The notes: generated by a model not told the origin, from the letters alone. Counted from the first letter of the stretch, positions 1-11,470 are shown. The stretch: DNA of 64,000 nucleotides from Doryteuthis pealeii (GCA_023376005.1 CM042160.1:80234376-80298375), one strand, 5' to 3'. Numbers and translations are program-made.

Positions 1-757
1 AACTTCACAAATCAAAGTTTATCAGTTTTGACAATATCTTAACACAAAAAAAACACAACAAAAAACACTTGATCAAGTTGGTAGATGGCACCATAACAAT
101 TAAAATAACGGACAGTGCTTGTGTTTCTATGATAAATTAGAAAATGAATGAACAATACTGCATCCTAAAAATACCCAAGTCATCTAAATAAAACTTATTT
201 TCCATGGAAGCAGCTATAAACAGGGAAGAGATACAAAATGTCGTAGAACTTTGCCAAGTCGAAATATCTTGATGATGCAAAATTGAAGATTAAGACAAGA
301 ATCCAACTTTACTTTTTCAATAAAACAATTTCATTGAAGAAAATATCAAATTTTAGGTTATTGTCTTATTAACTCTTAACGTCCTATACCGCCTCATTCC
401 ACCCATCTGAAAGTCACATTCATTTTCCTGATCCGTCCCAAACGATTAGCCTTTGTTTAAATGTGATATTAAACATATTTAGCAGTCTTTGATTTGAGGG
501 AAATAACAGGTAACTTTAAATGAAAAGGCCATTTTTAGCCATTTATTGATAAATCCTTATAAGAATGGGGCTCTGGACTTAGAAAATTCTCATCAGGATG
601 CTACGAGTTAAAGATGTGATTAAATTTGAAAGAGTTTTTAAAAGTATGAAAATGACTGAAAAACAGTTTGTGAAATTTGTTCAAGAGAAAAATAATTGCA
701 CATAATAGAAACGGAAAACAGGACATGAAATTTCACAATTAGAACAAATTCATCAGG
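1..757. other. A+T-rich stretch without recognisable gene
   Basis: No open frame, RNA gene or repeat structure is apparent. The stretch is A/T-rich with short A-runs near its start. Confidence 0.6.
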
Positions 758-765
758 ATTCAGAT

Positions 766-957
766 CAATGGTTCTCAACCTTTTTTTACCCATGGACCCC
801 TTTTCACCCTATTTTACTCTAGTGGACCCTCCAATAGCCATTTGATGTTTAAAAATCCTATTGTAATTTTATAGTTAAATACATTTTGCTTGCCTGGGTC
901 ACAAAAAAATGTATATGGTCCCCAGGGGTCCACATGGACCCCGGTTGAGAACCACTG
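766..957. mobile_element. hAT-like MITE, 192 bp
   Basis: The element begins CAATGGTTCTCAACC and ends GGTTGAGAACCACTG, imperfect terminal inverted repeats of the 'CAGTGGTTCTCAACC' type common in non-autonomous hAT elements. It is flanked by an 8-bp near-identical target-site duplication (ATTCAGAT at 758-765, ATTTAGAT at 958-965). A second, inner inverted block contains 'catgga' on both sides. It carries no ORF. The 8-bp duplication and the terminal motif together support hAT origin. Confidence 0.8.
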
Positions 958-965
958 ATTTAGAT

Positions 966-1334
966 GTTTCAATCAACCTTATTGCCAATGATGATTTTTA
1001 GTACACACTTAAGTTTGGGGATTATTATTCCAGTTTGATTATGGATTCATTTCCAACAGTTTATTATTCGGGTCTAAACGACCCAAAATACTATGAACAT
1101 ACACTATAGATACTGTATACTGTATGTGTAATTAACAACTTTTTACATTAATTTTTCACCTCAAAAACAAGGGTCATTCACTATACACAATCAAATCAAC
1201 TTTTTGTGGTTAAAAATTAAGGGTCATTCATTATGTGAAATTGTTCATTACTCTAGTAAATACTATTAGAAATATTGAAGTCAGTTAGTCTACTGTTGGT
1301 TTGAATAACAGCAGCTAGCTAAGCACAACTGAAG
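966..1334. other. A+T-rich spacer
   Basis: No coding signal. The motif AAGGGTCATTCA occurs twice (near 1169 and 1221), a small local repeat of unknown meaning. Confidence 0.5.
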
Positions 1335-1575
1335 CAGTGTCCAAGACAGTTGGTATTTATAGAAATCAAGAATGATCCATTCATGCATTTGGGTGATTCC
1401 ATTCCTTGAGTTCTGATTGGCTGCTTGGTTTCTATGATATTGTGGAGTTTTATAAATACCCTGTCATTCTGCAGTAGAATTGCAACAAGACGGGTTTGTA
1501 TTAAGTTACAACCGCTTGTTGCTGTGTCTTACCAATTCGACGGTAATTGGAACTTAGTTTGATTATTCTTCAATA
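1335..1575 (+). repeat. Left arm of long inverted repeat
   Basis: This ~240-bp block is roughly 80% identical by eye to the reverse complement of 2877-3117. Landmark words shared by both arms include CATTCATGCATTTGGGTGAT and GGCTGCTTGGTTTCTATGAT. The arms flank 1.3 kb. Each arm also contains a smaller hairpin formed by the ends of the 'gactcaag...cttgagtc' segment. Either the arms are very long terminal inverted repeats of one element, or two copies of one dispersed repeat lie in opposite orientation. Confidence 0.75.
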
Positions 1576-2544
1576 TATACTATTAGATAAACAGATGTGC
1601 ATGTTCTTAGAACAATTTAGTGCAGACTAAAAAGTAATGAAAAACGTATTTTTTTAGGCTGTGACAAGGGGAGTTTTGTACAACCATATTTTTTTGCTGT
1701 CAGGAAAGAAATTGAAAAAGCAAAATGTGAAAAATTCACCAATAGTTTTTATTATTATGTTTTTACATACAGATAAAATATGGAAGACTGAATGATAATG
1801 CAATACCAGGTTGTTGGAAAATTAACACAGTTTTATTTAACACAAAGTAGAAAATGCTTCTACCTTAAAAGTGACTTAACTAACTCAACTGTGCTATGCA
1901 TGTGGTAAGCTGCGTCCATTCACAACCAAACCCAATCCAAAAATTAACATGGCGGAAACCCCATTTCCGGGCTTCCCATCAGTCCCCTACTGATCAAAGG
2001 GGAGCAATTCTATTTTGAAATAGTGAATGATGCCAATGAAACAACTTAATGAAGCTGATGAAAAAAACCCTTCATCAGAAGTTGTAAACATGTCACGACT
2101 GACCATTTTGAGAAAGAAAAAAAAAAATGGGGAAATTATTGATCCGAGTGCCAGCATCTAAAAATGCTTTGAATATGAAATGCTGTGGAGGGAGACAATA
2201 TCTACATTGGTGTTGATTACCATCAGATGTAATAGGTGTAATTACCATGGAAATTTTTGTTGGCAACTAAATTACCTATGACGTAAATTACATTGTACAT
2301 TATTGTTGTTCTTTACTAAACAATCATAAGACATTATATTGATTTTAAATAATGGCAGCAGCAGGTCATAGAAGAGAAACATAAATGCCCTTGTAGTGAT
2401 TGTCTGCCCCTGTTTGGATTGATGGCAAGGGGCCAGAAGAGTTATCTTCTTTTGCTGCAGGTTTTCCCAGTAGAGGCCTAGACTATTTAAATGGGAGACT
2501 AAGAAAATTCTACCCCTTTCCTCTGGGACCAGCAAACACTTCAC
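1576..2544. other. Interior between inverted arms, no gene recognised
   Basis: No transposase-like ORF is visible. Two short open frames (2272-2586 minus, 2400-2651 plus) overlap each other and look like chance frames. Confidence 0.5.
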
Positions 2545-2740
2545 ATGGTGTAGATGCTTACCTGGACAAGGCTGTTTGTAATTCACATAGTGCTAATACC
2601 ATGGGGAAAGGTATGAATCCAACTACTTTCCCTCCAGCTATGGTAAAATAGTAGGGCAGACTGGGCTCTTTAACCTTGGCTAGGTAACCAGTCTAGGAGA
2701 AGGAAAACTCTAAATCCAAACCTGTTAAACTCCACTTAAG
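2545..2740 (+). repeat. Dispersed repeat, copy 1
   Basis: This block resembles the reverse complement of about 9015-9195. Shared landmarks are 'aaggctgttt', 'ttcacatagtgc', 'aatagtaggg', 'ggctctttaacc' and 'gaaggaaaactct' in the same order and spacing. It contains no coding frame. The family is not recognised. Confidence 0.65.
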
Positions 2741-2876
2741 AAATTGACCCTGTGTTGCACCTACTTGTGCGGAGGGCTGGGTAAATATATATCCAATTGG
2801 TTGATGAAGTTTTTGTTCAATTACTTGCTGACTCCTTAACACATTAAAAATAAAATTATAATGATTACTGTTTAGA

Positions 2877-3117
2877 CTGATGAATAATTATACTAAGTTC
2901 CAATTACCATCAAATTGGTAAGACAAAGCAACAAGTAGCCGTAAATCAATACGGATCTAACCTTGTTGCAATCCTACTGCAGTATGCCAGAGTATTTATG
3001 AAGCCTCATAACATCATAGAAACCAAGCAGCCAATTAGGACTCAAGGAATGGAATCACCCAAATGCATGAATGAACCATTCTTGAGTCCCATAAGTACCA
3101 GCTGTCTTGCTTTACTG
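2877..3117 (-). repeat. Right arm of long inverted repeat
   Basis: Reverse-complement partner of 1335-1575. It ends next to the tRNA-like/5S-like unit that starts at 3150. Confidence 0.75.
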
Positions 3118-3149
3118 CACAGATCCTTGTGCTACTCATACGCTGAGTT

Positions 3150-3222
3150 GGCGAGGGCCGGTATCGAACTAGGAACCATGTGGTTTCTAGCCAAACACTC
3201 TACTGACTGAGCTAACCCGGTC
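3150..3222 (-). ncRNA. tRNA-like unit, probably SINE-derived
   Basis: On the minus strand the unit starts GACCGGGTTAGCTCAGTCAG, a good box A/D-arm, and carries AGTTCGATACC, a good box B. A seven-base anticodon-like loop (CTAGAAA) can be drawn, but the anticodon and T stems have mismatches and the acceptor ends pair poorly, so a functional tRNA is unlikely. It follows the 5S-like unit directly (about 10 bases after it, same strand). That order suggests a composite pol-III-derived retroposon rather than a tRNA gene. Confidence 0.6.
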
Positions 3223-3231
3223 TTAGAGTAA

Positions 3232-3334
3232 TGCTTACAGCACCTGGTATTCCCAAGCAGTCACCCATCCAAGTACTGACCAAGCTCGATGCTGTTTAAC
3301 TTCGGTGATTGGACGAGAACCGGTGTTCTCAGTG
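3232..3334 (-). rRNA. 5S rRNA-like sequence, 5'-truncated
   Basis: Read on the minus strand, this matches the body and 3' end of metazoan 5S rRNA. It includes 'ccggttctcgtcc', 'accgaagttaaac', 'cagtacttggatgggtgac' and 'gggaataccaggtgctgta', so the box A, intermediate and box C control elements are present. The first ~20 bases of a normal 5S gene are replaced by unrelated T-rich sequence, and several stem positions are changed (for example 'catcgagc' where 'cgtcgggc' is usual). Hence a pseudogene or a 5S-derived SINE head. It is followed on the same strand by the tRNA-like unit. Confidence 0.75.
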
Positions 3335-3341
3335 TGAAAAA

Positions 3342-4308
3342 ACCATTGTTCCATGGTAATTGTTATATTTATGTAATAAAATATATTTGCAAATGCAATA
3401 ACATTAAGGGACGGGGGGGGGTTCTTGATTTGTTTTTTTTTTTGTTTTTTTTTTTTCATTTTCATCCTGTTGTATCTTAAGGTTGAGTAGATAATTAAGA
3501 AAAAATAATGATCTAATTCTAACTAATATGCATGACTCTACTAAGAAACTTATGTAGAGTTTTATGTAGAATGGGAAATACGGATGGATAACAAATGTAT
3601 TTCCCATTGAAGTTGGATGCCAGGGATTTATTACCAACTCAACCTCGGCATTTTTGTCTAAACTTGGACTTTCTCCACCAGACAAGAGGAAATACTTAAA
3701 AAAGATTCAGGATAAAGCTCTAACCGCACCAGCGTGGATATGACAGTCCTATATCGTGACATCAAACCGACAAAGTCTGGTGGTATTGTGAGATACTGGT
3801 AGGGCACTCTGGGTTAGTGGTAATGATGCTTTAGCCCCGAAACCATGCCTGAACCCAGAGTGATCATCTGATGAAGGCTTTGTTGGTTGCAATGCTACTG
3901 TGTAAATAGCAGTCATTGTATGAAGATTATAGATCACCAAGAATTGGAATCAAAATCTGCTTTTTAGCTTTCCTAATGTTCTTATTGGCTTCTCTTCTTC
4001 TTACTCATTCCATCCTTCTTCATAAATAAAGGAAATTCAAAAGCTAAGATTAGGCTGAGTCTTTGTGTCAATCTAATCCAATTTAGTCATCTCCTCCACA
4101 GGACTCGCTTTCCCATCTCCAATAACAGAAGGGACAGGAATAGATTGTACGTATTTTACTCATCTGTTTTAACTGACAACAATCTTATCAATACATAGAC
4201 AAAGGAATTTGAACTTCAGAGAATCTGCAGATTTCACGACGAAAGTATCTAGGGAGCTTGCATCGACCTTGATGTTTGAAACATCAAGCTCAGGACCATT
4301 AGTACAAT
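3342..4308. other. Unassigned sequence
   Basis: It holds a G-run and T-runs at 3413-3457. At 3750-3950 there is a less A+T-rich block with a self-complementary 'ctgggttagtgg...gaacccag' core that could be a retroposon piece. No gene is recognised. Confidence 0.4.
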
Positions 4309-4316
4309 ACTTCAGG

Positions 4317-6110
4317 GGTGCCATTATAGTATGTGGCCTACCTTATTGATCCTGTTATAGTATGTGGCCTACCTTTTCATTCTGTTATAGTATGTGGCCT
4401 ACCTTTTTCATTCTGTTATAGTATGTGGCCTACTTTTTTCATTCTGTTATAGTATGTGGCCTACCCGGTTTGAATATGTCCTACCTCAGTAAGAGTATAT
4501 TTATAGATATAAGTAGTAGGCAATTTATTGAAACTAATTATTTTTCACATATATTCAATTTTAAGAAATGCAATTCAGTCATAAGCTGTATATAGTAATT
4601 AAGAATAATTAAAAAAGAATTTATCCATAATTTACATGAATCAGAGATCTATTTAATTCTAAAATATTCTAAAATTCTGAAATAGGGTTAGGGTAAGGAG
4701 TTATTATTATAATCTTATAATATGCTTTTTATGGTAGGCCCATAATATAAGAGAGAACTGATTTTGTGGGACACATACCATAAGAGAGACATGATTTTGT
4801 AGGCCACATTCAGGTAGGGACATACACGATTTTGTAGGCCACATTCAAAAGGTAGGGATATTTTGTAGGCCACATTCAAAAGGTAGGCCACATACTATAA
4901 GAGAGACACGATTTTGTAGGCCACATTCAAAAGGTAGGGCCACATACTATAAGAGAGACACGATTTTGTAGGCCACATTCAAAAGGTAGGGCCACATACT
5001 ATAAGAGAGACACGATTTTGTAGGCCACATTCAAAAGTAGGCCACATACTATAAGAGAGATTTTGTAGGCCACATACTATAAGAGAGACATTACTTTGTA
5101 GGCCACATTCAAAAGGTACTATAAGAGAGACATGATTTTGTAGGCCACATTCAAAAGGTAGGCCACATACTATAGAGAGACATGATTTTGTAGGCCACAT
5201 TCAAAAGGTAGGCCACATACATAGGCCACATACTATACATGATTTCGTAGGCACATTCAAAAGGTAGGCCACATACTATAAGAGAGACATGATTTCGTAG
5301 GCCACATTCAAAAGGTAGGCCACATACTATAAGAGAGACATGATTTGTAGGCCACATTCAAAAGGTAGGCCCCATACTATAAGAGAGACATGATTTTGTA
5401 GGCCCCATACTATAAGAGAGACATTTTTGTAGGCCCCATACTATAAAGAGACATGATTTCGTAGGCCACGTTCAAAAGGTAGGCCACATACTATAAGAGA
5501 GACATGATTTCGTAGGCCACATTCAAAAGGTAGGCCACATACTATAAGAGAGACATGATTTCGTAGGCCCATACTATAAGAGACATGATTTCATAGGCCC
5601 CATACTATAAGAGAGACATGATTTCGTAGGCCACATTCAAAAGGTAGGCCACATACTATAAGAGAGACATGATTTTGTAGGCCACATTCAAAAGGTAGGC
5701 CACATATTTTAAGTACCATTTCGTAGGCCACATTCAAAGGTAGGCCACATACTATAAGAGAGACATGATTTCGTAGGCCATACTATAAGAGAGACATGAT
5801 TTCGTAGGCCACATTCAAAAGGTAGGCCACATACTATAAGAGAGACATGATTTGTAGACCACATTCAAAAGGTAGGGACCACATTCAAAAGGTAGGCCAC
5901 ATACTATAAGAGAGACATGAAGTAGGCATTTCGTAGGCCACATTCAAAAGGTAGGCCACATACTATAAGAGAGACATGATTTCGTAGGCCTCATACTATA
6001 AGAGAGACATGATTTCGTAGGCCACATTCAAAAGGTAGGCCACATACTATAAGAGAGACATGATTTTGTAGGCCACATTCAAAAGGTAGGCCACATATTT
6101 TAACGGTACC
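4317..6110. mobile_element. Inverted-repeat element filled with minisatellite
   Basis: The left end GGTGCCATTATAGTATGTGG and the right end (read in reverse) GGTACCGTTAAAATATGTGG form imperfect terminal inverted repeats. The flanks ACTTCAGG (4309-4316) and ACTTCTTG (6111-6118) match at 6 of 8 bases, consistent with an 8-bp target duplication. The middle (4490-4740) is unique A+T-rich DNA, also present in reverse at 10090-10320 in a sibling element with similar ends. There is no transposase ORF, so it is non-autonomous. The superfamily is uncertain, but an 8-bp duplication fits hAT-like or related cut-and-paste transposons. Confidence 0.7.
4740..6098. repeat. Minisatellite, ~50-bp unit
   Basis: The array consists of about two dozen units built from 'ataagagagacatgatt', 'tgtaggccacattcaaaagg' and 'taggccacatact'. 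Many units lack one of the blocks, so lengths vary. Four units in the opposite orientation ('gtatgtggcctacc') lie at 4329-4465. Inside the array the minus strand has spurious open frames rich in Met-Trp-Pro. The array is expanded within the element described at 4317-6110. Confidence 0.9.
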
Positions 6111-6118
6111 ACTTCTTG

Positions 6119-7480
6119 TTACTCTTCTTGCAATGACCTTTTTATAATTGTGATTAAATGGATATCATCTACCTGATTGTCCCAATCCTTCATAAACACA
6201 ATTCTCTTCTTAATGAATTCTGCTGACACATCTAATGACTAGGAAGTGCTCAATCCGATTTCCATAAAGTAAAAATACCCTGCACCAGGTGAGAATGTGC
6301 AACATACTCCTGACCTCATTCCCATTTCAACATGTTGCACTTCTCTAAACTTTCAAACCAAGTACTTGCACACCGTCATATAGCCGTTCCGGTTCCTTGC
6401 TCACTAGCCCAAAGTAGATGAAATATTGCCTCATTCATGTCATCCATCCTTGATGATAGACGGAGGTGCTGCCTCACATGATAATACCCAGAGGTGCTGC
6501 CTCACATGATTCGACAGTCCAACTCAAAAGGTGCATGTCATCCATTTCTTGGGGAGTGAATAAGTAGGGCAAACACACACAGATCCACAATTTCACCAGG
6601 CAGCAGTTGTTGTGTCGTGAAGCTGTCAAATGCCACAAAAAAATTATCAGTAGCAAAAGTAATTACCAGAGTGTTGCTTGACATGGACTATGCTAGCCCT
6701 TTCTTTCTTGTTGAATTGCCAATAGACTGCAAATGTTCCATATATGAATAGCAGGCGGAGGACATGCTCCACTTCCTAAAGGTTACACAGCTCACAAATG
6801 ATCTCTACATTCTCAAACAATTTCAATATAGGTAAATCAATAGCTGCTACAGTGAACTTGAGAATTAGTCGAATGTCAAACTGTTTGCTTGCCATCTCTA
6901 ATGTCAAAATAGGTTGAAGTTGATTTTCTGCTACCGGAACACAAAGAGAGATGGAATGAACAGCCGCACCGAAGACAAAACATAACAAATAAAAAAAAGA
7001 GACATGTCCATGGCAAAGATGATAAAGAATTCCACACAGGAACAGCGCAAATAAGAGTTGAATGTAACGTAAGCACAGATGAGGACAAACAAAATGGAAA
7101 TAATAATCATGATATTCCCCTATGTTAGTAATACTGATGACTGACTGATGTTTGAAGCTGAAATCTATCTGTTTATAACATGAATCATTTACATAAGCAA
7201 ATTCCAGGCACCGCTTAGCCAACCCCTGTGACCCAAGCAATGACATCACTGACGACACCCTCCAAAAGGAGTAAGGAGTGTATATCTAAAGGTTAATTTT
7301 ATTTTGTTTAGCTTTATTTTTTTATCAATCTCCTATTTTATGCAAGCACCGAGCAATTCTCTGCTTAGCTGTTGCGTATCCCTGGGCCAATATATAATAA
7401 TTTATGAACTATTTGTAAAATACACAAAGCGAATCTGGAAAGGAGGCAGCCTAATACTGTGTCAGGGTTACCGGTTGAAC
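6119..7480. other. Unassigned, possible coding relic
   Basis: This stretch is less A+T-rich than its surroundings. A minus-strand frame of 160 codons (6776-7258) has a hydrophobic Cys/Phe-rich middle and no family I recognise. Nearby, 'gaggtgctgcctcacatgat' is duplicated at 6464-6509. It may be a decayed gene or element, but support is weak. Confidence 0.3.
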
Positions 7481-7481
7481 A

Positions 7482-7750
7482 GCTGTAATGTTGCAAAACC
7501 CAAAATCTGTAAGGATACTGGAGTAACATTACTAATGACCTCCTTTAGTGCATTTTGGTGATGTTTAACAAGACGAAGCACTGCTTTATCCCACCACGGT
7601 GACCAGATTTTTTGAAAGTGGATATTCTTGGGTTCATGCCAACCATCCTCTCCTGAATGAACAGCACATCAAGCATTGCATTTTTGATCGACAGGGATGA
7701 GCAGCTTCCTCAAAAGTAGCCATAGTTCCTCCTGCCTTTCACTTCTGCTA
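7482..7750 (-). pseudogene. Coding-like fragment, unknown family
   Basis: One minus-strand frame reads through about 89 codons with a single internal TGA (near 7670). It contains the stretches SRSERQEELWLLLRKLL and IWSPWWDKAVLRLVKHH and ends at TAA near 7482. The composition (charged, Trp-rich, few Asn/Lys/Phe runs) differs from the random A+T-rich frames around it, suggesting a decayed exon or transposon ORF. I do not recognise the family. There is no flanking evidence for a complete gene. Confidence 0.35.
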
Positions 7751-7759
7751 CAGTTATCT

Positions 7760-8715
7760 AGAACTGTAACTTAGCAAAACATAAGATATTTATCAGAACT
7801 AGCATATATGCACTCTCGTGTTGCAAGTATTTAGGTTTTGATATAATAAAATATAATAGATTAGAAAGGCTAATAAAACTAAATAATAATGCAGATAAAA
7901 TGATTTGAAACAGAGGTGGGGGTATCATAGAAAAATAGAACAACTTTGAAGCTCTTCCATCATTCCAGTCTTTCATTGCTAATTTTTCCTAATTTAACTA
8001 TTTAGTTAAAATAGGAAGTCAAGAATGAAATTACAATTATTTATTCTTGTTAATAGATTTAAGATTTATCTCTGAGATTTTTTATCATATTCATTAAGAT
8101 AAAAGCAAACAATTAGAAATCAATAATACCAAGCACATATTTATCAAAATCAAATCTTTAACATCAAGATGTAAATTAGCCTTCCCATTCATATTGTAAA
8201 CTGCTATTTTGTTGTATATATAAATACAATTGCATGTTATTAGTATGTAGATAAGGCTGACAGTATTAATGATGTAAAACAATTTTATTAATAATTGAGT
8301 TTTAAATAAAAATAAAATCATGGAGAATGTGATGTAAATAACTAAAGGGAATTGTGACTTGAGTAATGATATAGTTTTGGTTACAGAAAAACACACAATC
8401 TCCATTATAATAAGATATTACACTTAAAATGTGCTAAGTCCAATTTACAACTGAATGATAATTTTAAATTTAAACTAAACGATAATTTTAAATTTAAACT
8501 AAACTTCAATTCCTAATTATCCCAATTACTTGTTAAATATCAATTAGAGTTCCTCTTTACTTCCTCTTAAATAAAAGTGTTAATATTATGATGAATCACC
8601 ATTACAATGGGAACATCATGGGTTCACAGGTTATTTAGTTCATTTTAAAATTATATTAAAATTTCATGAAAAACTGTAGAATATAAAATAAAAGTTGTCT
8701 TGTTTTTATTTTATA
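7760..8715. other. A+T-rich spacer
   Basis: No coding or structural signal apart from a local duplication of 'gataattttaaatttaaact' at about 8457-8502. Confidence 0.5.
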
Positions 8716-8719
8716 CTTT

Positions 8720-8908
8720 ACAAGATTTATAAATATTCTGGGTAGAACAGGAATATGTATCGAGTGACGAGGGCCCCAGTACTGGACAGTGTTGAGTGAC
8801 CCTTCTTTTACAAGATTTATAAATATATTACTTATTCTGGGTAGAACAGGGATATGTATTTAGTGACGAGGGCCCCAGTACTGGACAGTGTTGAGTGACC
8901 CTTCTTTT
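8720..8908. repeat. Tandem duplication, ~95-bp unit
   Basis: Two head-to-tail copies begin 'acaagatttataaatat' and include 'gacgagggccccagtactgg' and 'acagtgttgagtgacccttc'. The second copy carries a short 'attactt' insertion. Copies are otherwise nearly identical, so the duplication is recent. Confidence 0.9.
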
Positions 8909-8934
8909 ATTGTAATTACTTTAAAAGGTCTATA

Positions 8935-9200
8935 TAAGTGGTTGATATATATGTAAAGAGGAGGAAGGGCTCTTAAAGTAGTTTTGACTAATGAGAAGAG
9001 AGACTTTTTGGTTTGAATTCAGAGTTTTCCTTCTTCTACACCGGTTGCTATATTATGGTTAAAGAGCCTAGTCTACCCTACTATTTACCCATAACTGGAA
9101 GGAGAAGAGTTGCATTCACACCTCTCCTAAGGGTATTTGCACTATGTGAAATGGAAACAGCTTCGTCCAGGATTTATTCAGAGTAGGAGTACCTGCTAAG
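8935..9200 (-). repeat. Dispersed repeat, copy 2
   Basis: Reverse-complement relative of 2545-2740 (see that entry). The match is best over 9015-9195. Confidence 0.65.
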
Positions 9201-9992
9201 ATTCCATCTATCATTCAAACAGATATGAGATGATTTAAAATGATTTTGAACTACATTACTACATTGGCTCTTAAAATATTGATATTGCAATTAAGTACGA
9301 AACATTCAAATGTAAATTCCTTACTTTGATCTCTTTCTTTTTTGTTTATAGTGGTGGTTGCAAAAAAATACCTCAAATGCGAGATACCTACAAAATGCTC
9401 AATTACACTCCGTCTCCATCACTTACTGTAGCAGATAAATAAAAATGGCAAAAAGATGAGGATGTTTGAGTAGGATGTATATGAGAGGATAACCTGAAAA
9501 CAGTTTTTCACAGCCTTACAATTTTTATTTTGCAGGTCTTAGATTAGCAATTATATAAATTTAATACCCAAGATGTAAAGCCTTTTAACCATAACTTAAT
9601 TCAAGTAAAAAAAAACTTGCAATCTGAAACCTATGATGGATAAAATCATATCTTAAAAATTTACAATTTCAATATAGAAAATATTTTTTAAATGTCTGGG
9701 TAAATATAAAGTTTAGAAAAATAAAAAATAAGCATATTTCACACAAGAGAATTTATGGAATTTTCCACTTCTTATTGAAAACTTCATTTCTTTTCTTTTT
9801 TTTTAAGTCTTTGAATAAAAAATAATAGAACTAAAAACAAAACTATGTTGAAGTCAGCATGTGATAACAACCAAGTTATAAAGAATATAATTAAAAGAGG
9901 AAAATAATAAGGACAGTTGAACTGAGCTGAAATCTTACTTACAAGTCAGTGAAAATAATTATCAGTAAATTAGGTACTAATACTACACATTG
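9201..9992. other. A+T-rich spacer
   Basis: Nothing recognisable beyond poly-A and poly-T tracts. Confidence 0.5.
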
Positions 9993-10000
9993 AATTAGCT

Positions 10001-10568
10001 GGTACCATTATAGTATGTGACCTACCTTTGGAATGTGGCCTACAAAATCAGGTCTTTCTTATAGTATGTGGCCTACCATAAAAAAGCATACTATAAGGTT
10101 ATAATAATAACTGCTAACCCTAACCCTATTTCAGAATTTTAGAATATTTTAGAATTAAATAGATCTCTGATTCATGTAAATTATGGATAAATTCTTTTTT
10201 TAATTATTCTTAATTACTATATACAGCTTATGACTGAATTGCATTTCTTAAAATTGAATATATGTGAAAAATAATTAGTTTTAATATTTACTTATATCTG
10301 TAAATATACTCTTACTGAGGTAGGACACATTCAAACCTGGTAGGACACATACTATAACAGAATCAAAAAGGTAGGCCACATACTATATACAGCTTATAAC
10401 TGAATTGCATTTCTTAAAATTGAATATATGTGAAAAATAATTAGTTTCAATAAATTGCCTACTACTTATATCTATAAATATACTCTTACTGAGGTAGGAC
10501 ACATTCAAACTGGGTAGGCCACTTATATAACAGAATCAAAAAGGTAGGCCACGTATCATAACAGAACC
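10001..10568. mobile_element. Short sibling of the 4.3-kb inverted-repeat element
   Basis: The ends GGTACCATTATAGTATGTG and (reverse) GGTTCTGTTATGATACGTGG resemble those of 4317-6110. The flanks AATTAGCT (9993-10000) and GATTAGCT (10569-10576) match at 7 of 8. The interior 10090-10320 is the reverse complement of 4500-4740, including 'gaattgcatttcttaaaatt' and 'agatctctgattcatg'. A ~120-bp part is repeated within the element (10380-10500). The minisatellite is nearly absent, so this looks like the unexpanded form. It contains CTAACCCTAACCCTA near 10109. Confidence 0.75.
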
Positions 10569-10576
10569 GATTAGCT

Positions 10577-11150
10577 TATATATGATCAAATTTGAATTTT
10601 GTTGAATTTCATTTTATATAGATTACAATCAGTAACTAAAGGGGGGGGGTGGAGCTTGTCATAATGAATTAATTTAAAAAGGATAGAGGGAAAAGATCTA
10701 AATGAGCTATTACTAGTTTCCGAGTTGATTGATTGATTCCAGTGGCATGTCAACCCATTTAGGGTTATTTTAAGCCTAGATGTTAGGAAATCAGGCACAT
10801 TCGGCATTTATATTTGTGTTTCACTTTTTGTATTGATTTTAATGGCATATCAGCCTGACTTGGGTTATTTCATGCCTAGAGGTTAGGGAATTAGGCATTA
10901 ATTATACATTCATATTGACATTTTTTGTGTAGTTGTTTCTCAAAGGTTTTTTTTGTTTTTTGCTTACATCATATCAAATATGAATAATAGGTCAGTTTGA
11001 CTCCTAGATAGGACCTTAACAGATACTAATTATATCAGGTCAGAGTGGCAATGAAGGGATTCTCCACACTTCTTAGGCCTAAATCCCCATAACTGTAGCC
11101 TCACCATCAATTGCAGTTTAGTGTCATACTTCGGACACCTCTCTTTTTCT
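10577..11150. repeat. Degenerate ~120-bp duplicated spacer
   Basis: Two related blocks ('ggcatgtcaaccca...gggttatttt...gcctagatgttagg' near 10744 and 'ggcatatcagcct...gggttatttc...gcctagaggttagg' near 10842) lie about 100 bp apart. A third weak relative occurs near 24843. No ORF is supported. Confidence 0.5.
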
Positions 11151-11154
11151 TGTT

Positions 11155-11470
11155 GGATCACCTCTCTGCAGGGGAGACAGTCAGCATATTCTAAACCCCA
11201 CCAACAGGGTGGGAGTTCAAAAGTTTTTGTAGTTATAAAATTATATCAGTCAATAGGAATCTTGCTAAAGACATGAACAATAAGAATGAATTGGATACAT
11301 GGAAGTGTTGTGTCTTGGTAGGGAGGGGTCACCTCTCTGCATGGGAGACAGTCAGTGTATTCTAAACCTCGCCAAAAGGGTGGGAGTTTATATCTTTTCA
11401 CCTATCAGTCAATAGGAATCTTGCTAAAGACATGAACAATAAAAATGAATTGGATACATCGATGTGCTGT
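11155..11470. repeat. Tandem duplication, ~170-bp unit
   Basis: The words 'cacctctctgca', 'ggagacagtcag', 'ggtgggagtt', 'tcagtcaataggaatcttgc' and 'aaagacatgaacaataa' occur twice in the same order. The copies differ by a few substitutions and a 30-bp length change. Confidence 0.85.

Noticed and set aside
3150..3222. Functional tRNA gene
   Set aside because: Boxes A and B are good, but the T stem, anticodon stem and acceptor pairing are poor and it is fused to a 5S-like unit.
4979..5357. Met-Trp-Pro-rich frames on the minus strand
   Set aside because: They are by-products of the 50-bp minisatellite, whose unit lengths vary so no frame is kept across the array.
4740..6098. CRISPR-like regular array
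   Set aside because: Units are contiguous and variable in length, with no unique spacers, and the DNA is eukaryotic.
10109..10125. Telomere or telomeric junction
   Set aside because: Only two or three CTAACCC words inside a transposon-like element. Too short for a telomeric tract.
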